Of a stretch of DNA of 50,079 nucleotides, positions 26,295-37,060 are shown one piece after another. Numbering within the stretch: the stretch's first letter is position 1; each line of letters opens with the position of its first letter. This DNA comes from Alphaproteobacteria bacterium (lineage in GTDB: Bacteria > Pseudomonadota > Alphaproteobacteria > Rhodobacterales > Rhodobacteraceae). The translations under genes and the position numbers were made by a program. The notes beneath the pieces were generated by a model that saw only the letters and a program-made list of their open reading frames with translations, ran no database searches and was not told the origin of the DNA. Where the stretch lies: NCBI GenBank assembly GCA_016869875.1, contig VGDE01000006.1, forward strand, positions 1 to 50,079. Direction: 5' to 3'.

Positions 26295-27002
26295 TCACGC
26301 CACCGCATGGCCTGCAAGACGCGCATGCAGGTCCTGCCGCGCCAGCCGCGCCTTGGGCCCCTGCATCACCGCGCGGCCGCGCTCCATCACCAGGAACTGG
26401 TCGCCCAGGTCCCAGGCAAAGTCAAAGAACTGCTCGACCAGCACGATGGCCATGTCGCCACGGTCGCGCAGGGCAGCAATGACGCGGCCGATCTGGGCGA
26501 TGATATTGGGCTGGATGCCCTCGGTGGGTTCGTCCAGCAGCAGGACACGCGGCTTGGTGATCAGTGCCCGTGCGATGGCCAGTTGTTGCTGTTGCCCGCC
26601 CGACAGGTCGCCGCCACGGCGATGGGCCATCTCGGCCAGGACGGGGAAGCTGTCGAATATCTCCGGCGGGATGTGCCGCTCGGCGCCCGGCAGGCAGGCA
26701 AAGCCGGTCTCCAGGTTCTCGCGCACGGTCAGCATGGGAAAGATTGCCCGTCCCTGCGGAACATAGCCAACGCCGAGCCGCGCCATCTTTTGCGCCGACA
26801 GCCGCCCGAGTGACCGGCCGTCGAAGGCCACCTCTCCTCCGGTCCGCGGATGCCGCCCCGCCAGCAGGTTCATCAGCGAGGTCTTGCCCACCCCGTTGTT
26901 GCCCATGACGCAGGTCACCTGGCCGGGCTGGGCCGCGATGTCGATGCCGTGCAGGATCTGGCTGCCGCCGTAATGCAGGGTCAGGTTGGTCGCGTTCAGC
27001 AT
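26295..27002 (-). CDS. urtE: urea ABC transporter ATP-binding protein UrtE
   Basis: A 235-residue LivF-type ATPase: Walker A GNNGVGKTS, signature LSGGQQQQLAIARAL, Walker B VLLLDEPTEGIQP. The NGVGKTSL variant and EGIQPNII stretch are typical of UrtE. It is the last gene of the block and is separated from urtD by one base. Confidence 0.95.
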   Translation of the reverse strand: MLNATNLTLHYGGSQILHGIDIAAQPGQVTCVMGNNGVGKTSLMNLLAGRHPRTGGEVAFDGRSLGRLSAQKMARLGVGYVPQGRAIFPMLTVRENLETGFACLPGAERHIPPEIFDSFPVLAEMAHRRGGDLSGGQQQQLAIARALITKPRVLLLDEPTEGIQPNIIAQIGRVIAALRDRGDMAIVLVEQFFDFAWDLGDQFLVMERGRAVMQGPKARLARQDLHARLAGHAVA

Positions 27003-27003
27003 C

Positions 27004-27744
27004 TTATCGCCCCAGATAAACGTCGATGACGTCGGGATTGCGGGTCACGTGATCCAGGCTGCCCTCAGCCAGCACGGATCCCTGGTGCAGAACGGTCACC
27101 CTGCAGTCCAGGCGGCGCACGAAGTCCATGTCATGTTCCACCACCACGACTGCCCGCGTTTCCGCCAGCCGGCGCAGCAGGGTCGTCGTCTGCTCCCGTT
27201 CCGCCAGCGTCATGCCGGCGGCAGGCTCGTCCACCAGCAGCAGGCGCGGCTCTTGCGCCAGCAGCATGCCGATTTCCAGCCACTGTTTCTGGCCGTGGCT
27301 CAGCTCTCCGGCCTTGCGGGCGACATGGGCCGACAAGCCAACCTCATCGGCCAGCGCCGCAACGCGCGCGGCCGAACGGCCCGAGGATCGCCAGCCCAGC
27401 ACCGCGAAGGGGCTGCGCAGGGCCTTCAGGGCCATGGTCAGGTTCTCGGCCACCGACTGATCCTCGAAGACGGTAGGGCGCTGGAACTTGCGGCCGATGC
27501 CTTCGCGGGCGATCTGCGCCTCGTTCATCCGCAGCAGCGATTTCGACGTTTCGCCCCACAGGACCTCGCCCTCGTCCGGGCGGGTCTTGCCGGTCACGAT
27601 GTCCATGAAGGTCGTCTTGCCCGCGCCGTTGGGTCCGATCACGGCGCGCAACTCGGCCTCGTTGATGGAAAATGACAGGTCGTTGATCGCCTTGAACCCG
27701 TCGAAGGATTTGGAAATCCCGCTGACCTCCAGAAGCGCGCTCAT
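27004..27744 (-). CDS. urtD: urea ABC transporter ATP-binding protein UrtD
   Basis: A 246-residue LivG-type ATPase with Walker A GPNGAGKTT, the Urt-specific IGRKFQRPTVFEDQSVAEN, signature LSHGQKQWLEIGMLL and Walker B LLLVDEPAAGM. It overlaps the urtC stop by 4 bases. Confidence 0.95.
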   Translation of the reverse strand: MSALLEVSGISKSFDGFKAINDLSFSINEAELRAVIGPNGAGKTTFMDIVTGKTRPDEGEVLWGETSKSLLRMNEAQIAREGIGRKFQRPTVFEDQSVAENLTMALKALRSPFAVLGWRSSGRSAARVAALADEVGLSAHVARKAGELSHGQKQWLEIGMLLAQEPRLLLVDEPAAGMTLAEREQTTTLLRRLAETRAVVVVEHDMDFVRRLDCRVTVLHQGSVLAEGSLDHVTRNPDVIDVYLGR

Positions 27745-28949
27745 GCATTGGCCTCCTGTTCCTGACGGCTGTGCGCCTTGCGCTGTCGCGGCGGCCCCAT
27801 GCGGTCAAAGATCCCCGCGATGCCCTTGGGGGCGAACAACGTGACCATCACGAAGGTCAGGCCAAGCGCCACCTGCCACCAGTCGACCCAGTTCACCACA
27901 TAGCCCGGCAGATGGATCGAGGGTGCACGGCCCCCCGTGAACCAGCTGGACAGCAGCGACACCATGACCGCGCCGATCACGGCGCCATAGAGCCGCCCGC
28001 GCCCGCCGATGGCCACCCAGACCGCCAGATAGATCGAGGCGATGGGCATCATCTCGGCCGGGTTGATGATGCCGGCCTGAGGGTAATAGAGTGCGCCCGC
28101 CACGGCCGTGATCATGGCGGCCAGCGTGAAGACGACCAGCTTGAAGCCCTCGACCGGGTAGCCCAAGAACCGCACGCGTGTCTCGTCGTCGCGGATGGCG
28201 CGGATCACGCTGCCGAACTTGCCCGACACCAGCCATGCGGCCAGGACATAGAACAGCCCCAGCGCCCCCGCCGAGGCCCAGAGGAACCAGACCGACAGCG
28301 TCGCCTGGTCCACATGGTCCAGCCCCGGCAGGTTCTGCAGCCCCGACAGACCGTTGTTGCCCCGAAACCCGCTGTCGTTCTGGAACAGCCACAAGGCCAG
28401 CGCCAGCGTCATCGCCTGCGTCAGGATCGACAGATAGACCCCATTGACGCGGCTGCGGAAGGCCAGCCAGCCGAAGACCAGCGCCAGCAGGCCCGGCACC
28501 AGAAGGATCAGGATCAGCTGCAGCGTCAGCGAATGGGCAAAGCTCCAGACCAGCGGCAGCTCGGCGCTGCCCACGACGCCGAAAATCTGGTTCGTCACCG
28601 CGTCCTGAAGCTCGTGCGGGGTGGCCGGGATGGGGTTCTGCGCCAGCGCGACCGCGACGATCCCTTCGGTCCGCGCATACATCAGCCATTGGCCGAACAT
28701 GTAGCCGCCAAGGGCGAAAAAGGCCATCTGGCCAAGGCTGAGGATGCCGAGATAGCCCCAGACCAGATCCATTGCCACGGCGGCCAGCGCGAGGCACAGG
28801 GTCTTGCCCAGCACCTTGATCATCGAGGTCGGAATGGCCCCGCTGCCATAGGCATGGCTGAAAAGCGTGACGGTCAGGGTCAGGACGGCCAGCACCGCCA
28901 GCACGATCAGGGTGGAAGGGTTCTGCAGGATGAAGGGCTTGCGGGTCAT
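27741..28949 (-). CDS. urtC: urea ABC transporter permease UrtC
   Basis: A 402-residue LivM-type permease with about ten membrane segments; recognisable stretches include MDLVWGYLGILSLGQMAFFALGG and GNNGLSGLQ. ATG 28949 is one base past the urtB stop; eight extra codons upstream are open but would overlap urtB. Confidence 0.94.
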   Translation of the reverse strand: MTRKPFILQNPSTLIVLAVLAVLTLTVTLFSHAYGSGAIPTSMIKVLGKTLCLALAAVAMDLVWGYLGILSLGQMAFFALGGYMFGQWLMYARTEGIVAVALAQNPIPATPHELQDAVTNQIFGVVGSAELPLVWSFAHSLTLQLILILLVPGLLALVFGWLAFRSRVNGVYLSILTQAMTLALALWLFQNDSGFRGNNGLSGLQNLPGLDHVDQATLSVWFLWASAGALGLFYVLAAWLVSGKFGSVIRAIRDDETRVRFLGYPVEGFKLVVFTLAAMITAVAGALYYPQAGIINPAEMMPIASIYLAVWVAIGGRGRLYGAVIGAVMVSLLSSWFTGGRAPSIHLPGYVVNWVDWWQVALGLTFVMVTLFAPKGIAGIFDRMGPPRQRKAHSRQEQEANA

Positions 28950-28950
28950 G

Positions 28951-30870
28951 TCATGCCTCTGCCGCACGGCCACGCTGCGGGATGATCCCGCGCGGCCGGA
29001 ACTGGATGAAAATGATGATGAACAGGATCATGAAGGTCTGGGCGGCCAGCGTATTGGCCGGGTTCAGCGACTCGATGACCTTGGACAGCCCGCCGATCAG
29101 CGTGGCCCCCGCCAGCGTACCCCAGATGTTGCCGACGCCGCCCACCACCACGGTCATGAAGCTTTGGACGATATAGCCCTGGCCCAGTTCCGAGGTGACC
29201 TGCGCGAAAAGCCCGATGGCCACGCCCGCGATGCCCGCGATGCCCGACCCCAGGCCGAATGTCATCATGGCGATGCGGTCGGGGTTGATGCCCATCGAGG
29301 CCGCCATGCCGGGGTTCTGGGTCACGGCGCGAACCTCCAGTCCCAGCCGCGTGCGTTTCATGATGAAAAGGAACAGGCCCAGGAACAGCAGCGCCAGGAC
29401 AAAGATCGCCACCCGGATCGAGCTGATCGAGACAACATCGTTGAAGGTGATGGACCCTTCCAGCCAGGCCGGCGCGGTCAGGGGACGGGCCTGCGTGCCA
29501 AAGATGTTCTTTGCCAGCTGCTGCAGGGCGATCGACACGCCAAAGGTCGCCAGCAGCGTTTCCAGCGGACGATGCGCCAGGTGGCGGATCACCAGACGGT
29601 AAAGGACCACGCCCGCACCAAAGGTCACCGCAAAGGCCAGGGGCAGGGCCACGACCAGCGACAGGGTCCGGTCCGCGATCAGCGTCTGGACCGTATAGCC
29701 GGTATAGGCGCCCAGCATGATGAATTCGCCATGCGCCATGTTGATCACGCGCATCACGCCAAAGGTAATGGCCAGACCGATGGCGGCCAGGAAATAGATC
29801 GAGGCCAGCGACAGCGCGTCCAGCCCCAGATCGAGGCCCCGCATCGCGCCCAGCTTGACCTGCGCGCGCAACTGCGCGGCCTGGGCGGCATCGGTCACGG
29901 CAGGGTCGGCCTCGGCGTAAAGTTCAAAGAAGCGATGGCTGTCCAGTGCGGTCTGCACCTCGGCTTCGGTTGCGGCGGGGGGAACGGCGCCTGCCGTCTC
30001 CAGCGCCTCATAGGCCCGGTCCCGGGCAACGGGATCGGACAGGTCCTGCAGCGGGACACCACCCACCGCGCCGTTCTGGATATTGGCCGCCAGCGCCGCG
30101 CGCTGATCGGCCGAGGTCAAACGGGGCTGCAACACGCCTTCCTGCACCAACAGGGCCAGTGCCGCCTCGCGGGGCAGGGCGTCGCTGCCCGCCTCCAGTT
30201 CGCGCGCGACATTGCCCTGCGGATCGTCCGTGGAAACAACACGACGCGTCGCTAGCAGCGGGTTCAGCGCCGCGCGGACATCGAGGCTGATATCGCCTGC
30301 CATGTCCTGAATCGCTGCCACGCGCGCATCGCTGTCGGAGTCATGCTGGATGGTCAGCAGACGCTCCAACCTCGCCTTGCGGGCAGCCAGAACCGGATCG
30401 GGATCGGCCAGCGCCCCGCGCAAGGCCTCCAGCTGCTCGGCTGTGCCGCTGCGCGCCAGCGTATCCAGCGCCGCGCTGCGCCGGCTGACATCGGGGTCGT
30501 TCAGGAGCCCGGCCACCAAGGCCGATTCGATCACCCCGCGCACGCCGGAGTTGGGCCGCAGCATCTTGGGGTCGGCGTCCGGGACCGGCTGGCCGGTCAC
30601 CGCATCCGTGGCATCGGCGCCCTTCATGATCAGCAGGCGACCGTCCGGGGTCAGGCCCAGGTTTCGGCCCGCCCAGGCCTGCAGCATCGTCAGGCCCTCG
30701 GGACCCGTGGCAGCGATATCGGCCACCAGGGGCGCGACCGTGCGGCGCGATGGCTGCTCGATCTGGTCAAGGTGGTCAGCAACGACCGCTTCCAGCGCGG
30801 GATTGGCCAGGGTGGCTGTGGGCAGGAACAGCGCAAGGGCGCAGGCGGCAAGCAGGCGAAACCGGGTCAC
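28951..30870 (-). CDS. urtB: urea ABC transporter permease UrtB with N-terminal periplasmic domain
   Basis: A 639-residue protein. Residues 1-22 are a signal peptide; residues 25-335 are a helical repeat (HEAT-like) periplasmic region; the LivH-type permease follows from about residue 350 (LAITFGVMRVINMAHGEFIMLGAYTGY). The long N-terminal region is a feature of proteobacterial UrtB and absent from LivH. It probably docks UrtA (inference). Confidence 0.94.
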   Translation of the reverse strand: MTRFRLLAACALALFLPTATLANPALEAVVADHLDQIEQPSRRTVAPLVADIAATGPEGLTMLQAWAGRNLGLTPDGRLLIMKGADATDAVTGQPVPDADPKMLRPNSGVRGVIESALVAGLLNDPDVSRRSAALDTLARSGTAEQLEALRGALADPDPVLAARKARLERLLTIQHDSDSDARVAAIQDMAGDISLDVRAALNPLLATRRVVSTDDPQGNVARELEAGSDALPREAALALLVQEGVLQPRLTSADQRAALAANIQNGAVGGVPLQDLSDPVARDRAYEALETAGAVPPAATEAEVQTALDSHRFFELYAEADPAVTDAAQAAQLRAQVKLGAMRGLDLGLDALSLASIYFLAAIGLAITFGVMRVINMAHGEFIMLGAYTGYTVQTLIADRTLSLVVALPLAFAVTFGAGVVLYRLVIRHLAHRPLETLLATFGVSIALQQLAKNIFGTQARPLTAPAWLEGSITFNDVVSISSIRVAIFVLALLFLGLFLFIMKRTRLGLEVRAVTQNPGMAASMGINPDRIAMMTFGLGSGIAGIAGVAIGLFAQVTSELGQGYIVQSFMTVVVGGVGNIWGTLAGATLIGGLSKVIESLNPANTLAAQTFMILFIIIFIQFRPRGIIPQRGRAAEA

Positions 30871-30927
30871 GCGGGGCTTCCTTTGCGGAAAAAGGGGCAG
30901 GTGGCGCGATGCCGCCCGCCCGTCATG

Positions 30928-32217
30928 TCAATAGTTCGACTGGACTTGGACGCAGCTGTCCGTTTCGGTGTTGAACATGCCGCAGTCCTTGCCCGGCCAG
31001 TCGGCCTCCAGCACGGCGGATTCGGGCAGGAAATCGGTCCAGGCATCGCCGGGCACGGGATCGGTCTGGCTGACGATGTCGAACTGGCCGTCTTCGCGGA
31101 TCTCGCCGATCAGGACGGGCTTGGTGATGTGGTGGTTGGGCAGGATGGTGGCCGTGCCGCCGGTCAGGTTCGGCACTTCGACGCCCACGATGGCGTCCAG
31201 TACCGGGTCCACATCGGTGGTGCCCGCCGCCTCGACCGCGGCGACCCAGGCGTTGAAGCCGATGACGGTGGCCTCCATCGGGTCATTGGTCACCCGGTTC
31301 GGGTCGCCGGTGAAGGCTTTCCATTCCTCGATGAAACCGGTGTTCACGTCGCTTTCGGCAGTCTGGAAGTAATTCCAGGCGGCCAGGTGGCCCACCAGGT
31401 TCGCGGTATCCAGACCCGACAGTTCTTCCTCGCCGACCGAAAAGGCCATGACCGGAATGTCGTCGGCCGAAACGCCCGCCGCGGCCAGTTCCTTGTAGAA
31501 GCCCACATTGGCGTCACCGTTGATGGTGGACACCACGCCCACCTTCTTGCCGCCCGCGCCAAGCGCCACGACATCGGCGACGATCTTGGACCAGTCGGAA
31601 TGACCGAAAGGGGTGTAGTTGACGAAGATATCCTCGGCCGCGACACCGTTGTCCTTGAGATAGGCATCAAGGATGTTGTTCGTGGTGCGCGGATAAACAT
31701 AGTCGGTGCCCAGCAGCGCCCAGCTTTCCACCCCCAGTTCATCACGCATGTAATCCACGGCAGGAATCGCCTGCTGGTTCGGCGCGGCGCCAGTATAGAT
31801 CACGTTCTTCGAGGATTCCTCGCCTTCGTACTGGACGGGATAGAACAACAGGCCGTTCAGTTCCTCGATCACCGGCAGCACCGACTTGCGGCTGACGCTG
31901 GTCCAGCAGCCGAAGATCGCGTCCACGTCGCTGACGGTCAGCAGCTCGCGCGCCTTTTCGGCAAACAGCGGCCAGTCCGAGGCGGGGTCGACCACCACCG
32001 CCTCCAGCGGGCGGCCCAGGACGCCGCCCTTGGCGTTCTGCTGTTCGACCAGCATCAGGACGGTATCCTTGAGCGTGGTTTCGGAAATCGCCATGGTGCC
32101 CGACAGCGAATGCAGCACGCCGATCTTGATCGGCTGGCCTTCCGGCGTCTGGGCGTGGGCGGGGTGGGCCAGCGTCAGGGCGCTGGTCAGCATCAGCATG
32201 GTGGTCAGCTTGGTCAT
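30928..32217 (-). CDS. urtA: urea ABC transporter substrate-binding protein UrtA
   Basis: A 429-residue periplasmic binding protein of the Leu/Ile/Val type: signal peptide (MLMLTSALTLAHPAHA), then IKIGVLHSLSGTMAISE and GCWTSVSRKSVLPVIEELNGLLFYPVQYEG, both hallmark UrtA stretches. No lipobox Cys is present, so it should be soluble. ATG 32217 has a purine-rich ribosome site. A 192-base gap upstream separates it from ureG and could hold its own promoter. Confidence 0.96.
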   Translation of the reverse strand: MTKLTTMLMLTSALTLAHPAHAQTPEGQPIKIGVLHSLSGTMAISETTLKDTVLMLVEQQNAKGGVLGRPLEAVVVDPASDWPLFAEKARELLTVSDVDAIFGCWTSVSRKSVLPVIEELNGLLFYPVQYEGEESSKNVIYTGAAPNQQAIPAVDYMRDELGVESWALLGTDYVYPRTTNNILDAYLKDNGVAAEDIFVNYTPFGHSDWSKIVADVVALGAGGKKVGVVSTINGDANVGFYKELAAAGVSADDIPVMAFSVGEEELSGLDTANLVGHLAAWNYFQTAESDVNTGFIEEWKAFTGDPNRVTNDPMEATVIGFNAWVAAVEAAGTTDVDPVLDAIVGVEVPNLTGGTATILPNHHITKPVLIGEIREDGQFDIVSQTDPVPGDAWTDFLPESAVLEADWPGKDCGMFNTETDSCVQVQSNY

Positions 32218-32409
32218 TCTACCCTTTTCCCTCCGGCGCGCGGGCCGGTATCCCTGTCTTGTTCTTGAAGGGCGCGGGGCCCTCGCAGAGGCAGAAGAAG
32301 CGGAAAATCGGGCAGTTGGACAGGACTTGGGCAGGTTCGCTGCGGCCTTTGCGGCAACTGGTGCGGGGACAGGCACTGTCCGGGGCGGTTGCCCATCCTC
32401 AAGGCAGGA
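32218..32409 (-). other. gap between ureG and urtA
   Basis: This 192-base gap, the longest in the urea block, contains a small GGACAG-GCA-CTGTCC hairpin but no T-run. I found no convincing sigma-54 -24/-12 element or sigma-70 promoter, so I cannot say if urtABCDE has its own start. Confidence 0.4.
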
Positions 32410-33033
32410 TCAGGCTGCGCGAAGGCGCAGCCCGCCCTGTTCGACAAGGAAATCGACGATGCGGTCGACGCCATGGCCATGGCGCAACTGCGCCATGACG
32501 ACCGGGCGCGTGCCGCGTGCCTCATGTGCATCCTTTTCAAGCAGTCGGGCATCGACGCCTACGTAAGGAGCCAGATCGGTCTTGTTGACCACCAGCAGGT
32601 CCGACCGCGCCAGCCCCGGCCCGCGCTTGCGCGGGATGTCCTGCCCGGCGGCGGTGTCGATCACATAGATCGTCAGGTCGGCCAATTCGGGGCTGAAGGT
32701 CGCGGCCAGGTTGTCGCCGCCCGATTCGATCAGCACCAGGTCCAGGTCCGGGAAGGACGCGTTCAGGTCGGCGATGGCGGCCAGGTTGATGCTGGCATCC
32801 TCGCGGATGGCAGTATGGGGGCAGCCGCCCGTTTCGACGCCGCGGATGCGGGAGGCGGGCAGGACCTGGGCGCGCATCAGCGCCTCGGCATCCTCGCGCG
32901 TATAGATGTCGTTGGTGATGACCGCCATCGACAGCCGCGAGGCCAGCGCGCGGGCCAGCTGTTCGGTCAATGTCGTCTTGCCGGCACCGACGGGGCCGCC
33001 GATGCCGACGCGGAGAGGGCCGTTGAGGCTCAT
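32410..33033 (-). CDS. ureG: urease accessory GTPase UreG
   Basis: A 207-residue SIMIBI-class GTPase that delivers nickel to the urease active site. P-loop [11 protein letters not shown], metal-binding Cys-Pro-His in [17 protein letters not shown], and guanine-specificity VVNKTDLA are all present. It overlaps the ureF stop by 4 bases. Length is standard. Confidence 0.97.
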   Translation of the reverse strand: MSLNGPLRVGIGGPVGAGKTTLTEQLARALASRLSMAVITNDIYTREDAEALMRAQVLPASRIRGVETGGCPHTAIREDASINLAAIADLNASFPDLDLVLIESGGDNLAATFSPELADLTIYVIDTAAGQDIPRKRGPGLARSDLLVVNKTDLAPYVGVDARLLEKDAHEARGTRPVVMAQLRHGHGVDRIVDFLVEQGGLRLRAA

Positions 33034-33671
33034 GATCGGAATATCCTCGTTGTCATGGTTTCGTGTCGCATGGCCGCGATATCGGCGCCCCAGGCGGCGC
33101 TGGCCAGATCGGCCTCGGTTGCCGTGGCGGCCTGCGCGGCGCGTCTCAGGATGCGGGGGTGCAGTGCAGCCAGCATCCGCTGCCCTTCCACCGGGCCAAG
33201 CGGCAGAAACCGGACGGCGGCGCTGATCAGGGTCGCGGCCTGGGCCTGCAGAAAGGCCGCGATGATCTCGGGCGCGGGCAGCGGCAGGGCAGCGCAGGCA
33301 CGGCCAAAGGCCACGGGCAGCGTGCAGGAGGCGTGGGGCGTGCCGGTCAGTGCGGCGACATTGGCCGCAAAGGCCGTGCCCTGTTCGACCGTTTCCGTCA
33401 GGCGCTGGCTGGTCATGCAGGCGGCCTGGGCCAGATCGTCCAGCGCGCCAGGATCGGCGTCCGGCCGCAGCGACAGCGACACCAGCACCGCGTCGCACCA
33501 GCCCGCCCCGTGATCCAGCCAGTCCGCCAGCCATTGCGCCAGCGTGCCCCGTGTCACCAGTCCTTGGTCCATGGCATATTCCAGCCCCTGCGACCAGGCA
33601 AAGGCGCCTATCGGAAAGGCGGGCGACAGGAATTGCGACAGTTGCAGGCGCGCGGCCTCAGGCGTGGTCAT
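33030..33671 (-). CDS. ureF: urease accessory protein UreF
   Basis: A 213-residue all-helical chaperone ([19 protein letters not shown] near the start, [12 protein letters not shown] in the centre) that bridges UreD and UreG in the urease activation complex. ATG 33671 overlaps the His-rich end of ureE by 14 bases and gives the usual N terminus; further in-frame Met codons upstream lie inside ureE. Confidence 0.94.
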   Translation of the reverse strand: MTTPEAARLQLSQFLSPAFPIGAFAWSQGLEYAMDQGLVTRGTLAQWLADWLDHGAGWCDAVLVSLSLRPDADPGALDDLAQAACMTSQRLTETVEQGTAFAANVAALTGTPHASCTLPVAFGRACAALPLPAPEIIAAFLQAQAATLISAAVRFLPLGPVEGQRMLAALHPRILRRAAQAATATEADLASAAWGADIAAMRHETMTTRIFRS

Positions 33672-34176
33672 GGGCCGGATGGCCATGCCCATGGCGATGG
33701 GATTCGCCCGCGCCATGGGGAACGTGATCATGCCCCGGCCCGTGGTCGTGGCCAAAGGTGCGACCGTGGCCATAAGCCCCGCCCTCGGGGCGGAAGGGCA
33801 TGTCGGTGCGCGACAGGTCGGCGCCCAGCTTTTGCAGCATCGCCTCCAGCACATGGTCCTGGCGGATGATCAGGCGGTCGGCTTCGATGCGGCAGGGCGT
33901 GTGGCGATTGCCGATGTGCCAGGCCAGGCGCGGCAGGTTGCCGCGGATCACCACAACCGGCTCGGGCGCGGCGCGCACAACAATCTGGCGGCCGTCGGAC
34001 AGGGCAAAGGCATCGCCGTCCTCGAGGCTTGTCACCTCGGGCAGATCCACCAGGAAATCGCCCCCTTCGCAGGTCAGGCGCTTTCGGCGCAAGAGACGCC
34101 CTTCATAGTCCAGCGCCACCTGGGCATCGAACGGCCCAGGCGCGTTGCGGATGATTTCATGTGCGGTTGTGGTCAT
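33658..34176 (-). CDS. ureE: urease accessory nickel metallochaperone UreE
   Basis: A 172-residue UreE: N-terminal peptide-binding domain, C-terminal metal-binding domain with the conserved GNRHTPCRIEADRLII and DHVLEAMLQKLGA, and a His-rich tail (about 12 His in the last 35 residues) that stores or hands over nickel. ATG 34176 has GGGAGGA at 8 bases; a TTG at 34194 is also in frame but lacks a site. Confidence 0.95.
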   Translation of the reverse strand: MTTTAHEIIRNAPGPFDAQVALDYEGRLLRRKRLTCEGGDFLVDLPEVTSLEDGDAFALSDGRQIVVRAAPEPVVVIRGNLPRLAWHIGNRHTPCRIEADRLIIRQDHVLEAMLQKLGADLSRTDMPFRPEGGAYGHGRTFGHDHGPGHDHVPHGAGESHRHGHGHPAHDHA

Positions 34177-34190
34177 GTGTCGATCCTCCC

Positions 34191-35876
34191 TCAAAAGAGG
34201 AAATAGCGTTGGGCCAGCGGCAGTTCCGTGGCAGGTTCGCAGGTCAGAAGAACGCCGTCGGCCCGAACCTCGTAGGTTTCGGGATCGACCTCGATGGCGG
34301 GCATGGCGTTGTTCAGCACCATGTCACGCTTGCCGATGTCGCGGGTGTGCTCGACCGCGATCAGGGTCTTGGAGAGGTGGCGGCCCGCGCCATCCTCCAG
34401 CCCCGCTTGGCTCACGAACAGCGCCGAGGCACGGCCCGTATGCCCCCACATGGGCCGGGAAAAGATCGGCTGCACGGGGATCGAGCCGTTGGGGTCGCCC
34501 ATCTGCGCCACGCTGATCTGGCCGCCGACCAGCACCATCTCGGGCTTGGCGGCGAAGAAGGCCGGCGACCACAGGACCAGGTCGGCCCGCTTGCCGGGGG
34601 TAATGCTGCCGATATGCTGGCTGACACCATGGGCGATGGCCGGGTTGATCGTGTATTTGGCGATATAGCGGCGGGCGCGCAGGTTGTCGTTGTCGCCCTG
34701 TTCACCCTCCAGCCGGCCACGCTGGCGGCGCATCTTGTCGGCGGTCTGCCAGGTGCGGATGATGACCTCTCCGATCCGGCCCATGGCCTGGCTGTCGGAC
34801 GAGATCACGCTGAAGGCGCCACGGTCGTGCAGAATGTCCTCGGCAGCAATCGTTTCGCGCCGGATGCGGGATTCGGCAAAGGCCACGTCCTCGGGCACCC
34901 GGCGGTCGAGGTGGTGGCACACCATCAGCATGTCCAGATGCTCCTCGACCGTGTTGGCGGTGTAGGGGCGGGTGGGGTTGGTCGAGGACGGCAGGACGTT
35001 GCCCATGCCGACCATGCGGATGATGTCGGGGGCATGTCCGCCGCCCGCACCCTCGGTGTGATAGGCGTGGATGGTCCGGCCCGCGATGGCGGCCATCGTA
35101 TCCTCGACAAAGCCCGATTCGTTCAGCGTGTCCGTATGGATCATCACCTGCACGTCCATCGCATCCGCCACAGTCAGGCAGCAGTCGATGGCCGCGGGCG
35201 TGGTGCCCCAGTCCTCGTGCAACTTCAGCGCGCAGGCCCCGGCGCGGACCTGTTCCTCCAGGGGCGCGGGAACGCTGGCGTTCCCCTTGCCGGCGATGCC
35301 GATGTTGACGGGCAGTTCGGCGCAGGCCTCCATCATCCGGGCGATGTGCCAGGGGCCGGGGGTGCAGGTCGTGGCCAGCGTGCCATGCGCGGGGCCCGTG
35401 CCGCCGCCCAGCAGGGTGGTGACGCCCGAATGCAGCGCGTGATCGACCTGCTGCGGGCAGATGTAATGGATGTGGCAGTCAAAGCCGCCGGGCGTCAGGA
35501 TGCGCCCTTCGCCCGCGATGATTTCGGTCCCCGGACCGATGATCAGGGTTACGCCGGGTTGCGTGTCGGGATTGCCCGCCTTGCCGATGCCCGCGATGCG
35601 CCCGTCCTTGAGGCCCACGTCGGCCTTGATGATGCCCTGGTGGTCAAAGACGACGACGCCGGTGATGACGGTGTCCATCGCGCCGCCGGCCCGCATGACC
35701 TGCGACTGGCCCATGCCGTCGCGGACAACCTTGCCGCCGCCGAACTTGACCTCTTCGCCGGCGATGGTCAGGTCGCGCTCGACCTCGATCAGGATCTCGG
35801 TGTCGGCCAGCCGGATGCGGTCGCCGGTGGTGGGGCCGTAAAGCGCCGCGTAATCGGCGCGCGAAAGCCGGGTCAT
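34191..35876 (-). CDS. ureC: urease alpha subunit UreC
   Basis: The 561-residue catalytic subunit hydrolysing urea to ammonia and carbamate. Nickel ligands are HIH (residues 135 and 137), the carbamylated lysine is Lys218 in KLHEDWG, and the mobile-flap Cys-His is in MVCHHLD. All key residues are intact. ATG 35876 overlaps the ureB stop by 4 bases. Confidence 0.98.
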   Translation of the reverse strand: MTRLSRADYAALYGPTTGDRIRLADTEILIEVERDLTIAGEEVKFGGGKVVRDGMGQSQVMRAGGAMDTVITGVVVFDHQGIIKADVGLKDGRIAGIGKAGNPDTQPGVTLIIGPGTEIIAGEGRILTPGGFDCHIHYICPQQVDHALHSGVTTLLGGGTGPAHGTLATTCTPGPWHIARMMEACAELPVNIGIAGKGNASVPAPLEEQVRAGACALKLHEDWGTTPAAIDCCLTVADAMDVQVMIHTDTLNESGFVEDTMAAIAGRTIHAYHTEGAGGGHAPDIIRMVGMGNVLPSSTNPTRPYTANTVEEHLDMLMVCHHLDRRVPEDVAFAESRIRRETIAAEDILHDRGAFSVISSDSQAMGRIGEVIIRTWQTADKMRRQRGRLEGEQGDNDNLRARRYIAKYTINPAIAHGVSQHIGSITPGKRADLVLWSPAFFAAKPEMVLVGGQISVAQMGDPNGSIPVQPIFSRPMWGHTGRASALFVSQAGLEDGAGRHLSKTLIAVEHTRDIGKRDMVLNNAMPAIEVDPETYEVRADGVLLTCEPATELPLAQRYFLF

Positions 35877-36178
35877 AGCGCCCCCATGATGGTCTTGCGA
35901 AAGCCCTGCACGACGCGGTCGCCCGCATAGGCCACCAGCGTCACCTCGCGCGACTGGCCCGGCTCGAAGCGGACGGCGGTGCCGGCGGGGATGGCCAGCC
36001 GCATGCCGCGGGCGGCGGTGCGGTCGAATGCCAGCGCCGGGTTCGTTTCCGCAAAGTGGTAATGGCTGCCGACCTGGATCGGGCGGTCGCCGGTGTTGGC
36101 GATCATCAGGGTGACCGTGTCGCGCCCTTCGTTGAGGGTGATCTCGCCCTCGGGCGTCAGGATCTCGCCGGGGATCAT
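35873..36178 (-). CDS. ureB: urease beta subunit UreB
   Basis: A 101-residue UreB ([37 protein letters not shown]). It packs against UreA and UreC in the trimer-of-trimers. Length is standard. The frame is open upstream over hupE/ureJ but only the ATG at 36178 matches the family. Confidence 0.97.
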   Translation of the reverse strand: MIPGEILTPEGEITLNEGRDTVTLMIANTGDRPIQVGSHYHFAETNPALAFDRTAARGMRLAIPAGTAVRFEPGQSREVTLVAYAGDRVVQGFRKTIMGAL

Positions 36179-36180
36179 CG

Positions 36181-36747
36181 TCAGCCCGCCACGGCCAGCG
36201 CAAGACCCGCGACCGTCGTGCCGCCGCCCAGCACGCGCAGCTCCAGTCCCCGCGACAGCAGGCGGCCAAAGCCGATGCCCGCCAGATGCAGCGCCACCGT
36301 GGCCAGCGCAAAGCCTGCGGCATAGAGCATCAGGCCGCTGGCCGGTCCCTCGGCCCCATGCGCCCAGCCATGGGCCGCGCCAAAGAGTGCCACCACCGGC
36401 AGCAGCACGCCCATCGGCAGCCGCACGGCCAGCGCCACCAGAACGCCCAGGATCACGACCGAGGCGAGGATCATCGGCTCGACGGCCGGAAAGCCGACAC
36501 CTGCGGCACCCATCGCGCCACCGGCCAGCATTGCGCCGAGGAACGTGGCCGGCAGCGCCCATATCGCGCGGCCCCCCAGTTGCGCGGCCAGAAGGCCAAG
36601 GGCCACCATTGCCAGCAGGTGGTCCGCGCCGCCGACAGGGTGGGCAAGGCCGTGCAGGAACTGGCCATCGTCATGGACATGGCCGGGATGGGCCAACGCG
36701 ACCTGGGGCAGAAGGCTTGCGGCAGAAAAAAGGGAAAAGCGTTTCAT
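36181..36747 (-). CDS. HupE/UreJ family membrane protein, putative nickel permease
   Basis: A 188-residue membrane protein: a signal peptide ending at ALA, then the family motif HPGHVHDDG ... [23 protein letters not shown], and six or so membrane segments, one with [10 protein letters not shown]. The conserved His residues are those implicated in nickel binding. It sits between ureA and ureB with no intergenic space, so its job in supplying nickel for urease is a strong inference from context. A transport assay is lacking for this protein. Confidence 0.9.
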   Translation of the reverse strand: MKRFSLFSAASLLPQVALAHPGHVHDDGQFLHGLAHPVGGADHLLAMVALGLLAAQLGGRAIWALPATFLGAMLAGGAMGAAGVGFPAVEPMILASVVILGVLVALAVRLPMGVLLPVVALFGAAHGWAHGAEGPASGLMLYAAGFALATVALHLAGIGFGRLLSRGLELRVLGGGTTVAGLALAVAG

Positions 36748-37059
36748 TCAAGCCTCCGAACGGATGGGATGGTGGACGGTCACCAGCTTGGTGCCGTCGG
36801 GAAAGGTGGCCTCGACCTGCACGGACTCGATCATCCCGGGGATGCCGGGCATGCACTGGTCGGCGGTGATCACATGCGCCCCCGCCTGCATCAGGTCGGC
36901 GACGCTGCGGCCGTCGCGGGCACCCTCGACCACGAAATCGGTGATCAGCGCGATGGCCTCGGGGTGGTTCAGCTTGACGCCGCGGGCCAGGCGGCCGCGT
37001 GCGACCATGGCGGCCACGGACACCAGCAGCTTTTCGCGTTCGCGGGGGGAAAGGTTCAT
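36748..37059 (-). CDS. ureA: urease gamma subunit UreA
   Basis: A 103-residue UreA ([70 protein letters not shown]). It ends immediately before the hupE/ureJ ATG (TGAATG). Confidence 0.97.
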   Translation of the reverse strand: MNLSPREREKLLVSVAAMVARGRLARGVKLNHPEAIALITDFVVEGARDGRSVADLMQAGAHVITADQCMPGIPGMIESVQVEATFPDGTKLVTVHHPIRSEA

Positions 37060-37060
37060 T

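Noticed and set aside
32218..32409. Sigma-54 promoter before urtA
   Set aside because: A GCAAC...GTGC stretch looked promising in reverse, but the GG and GC pairs are not 10 bases apart as the -24/-12 consensus demands.
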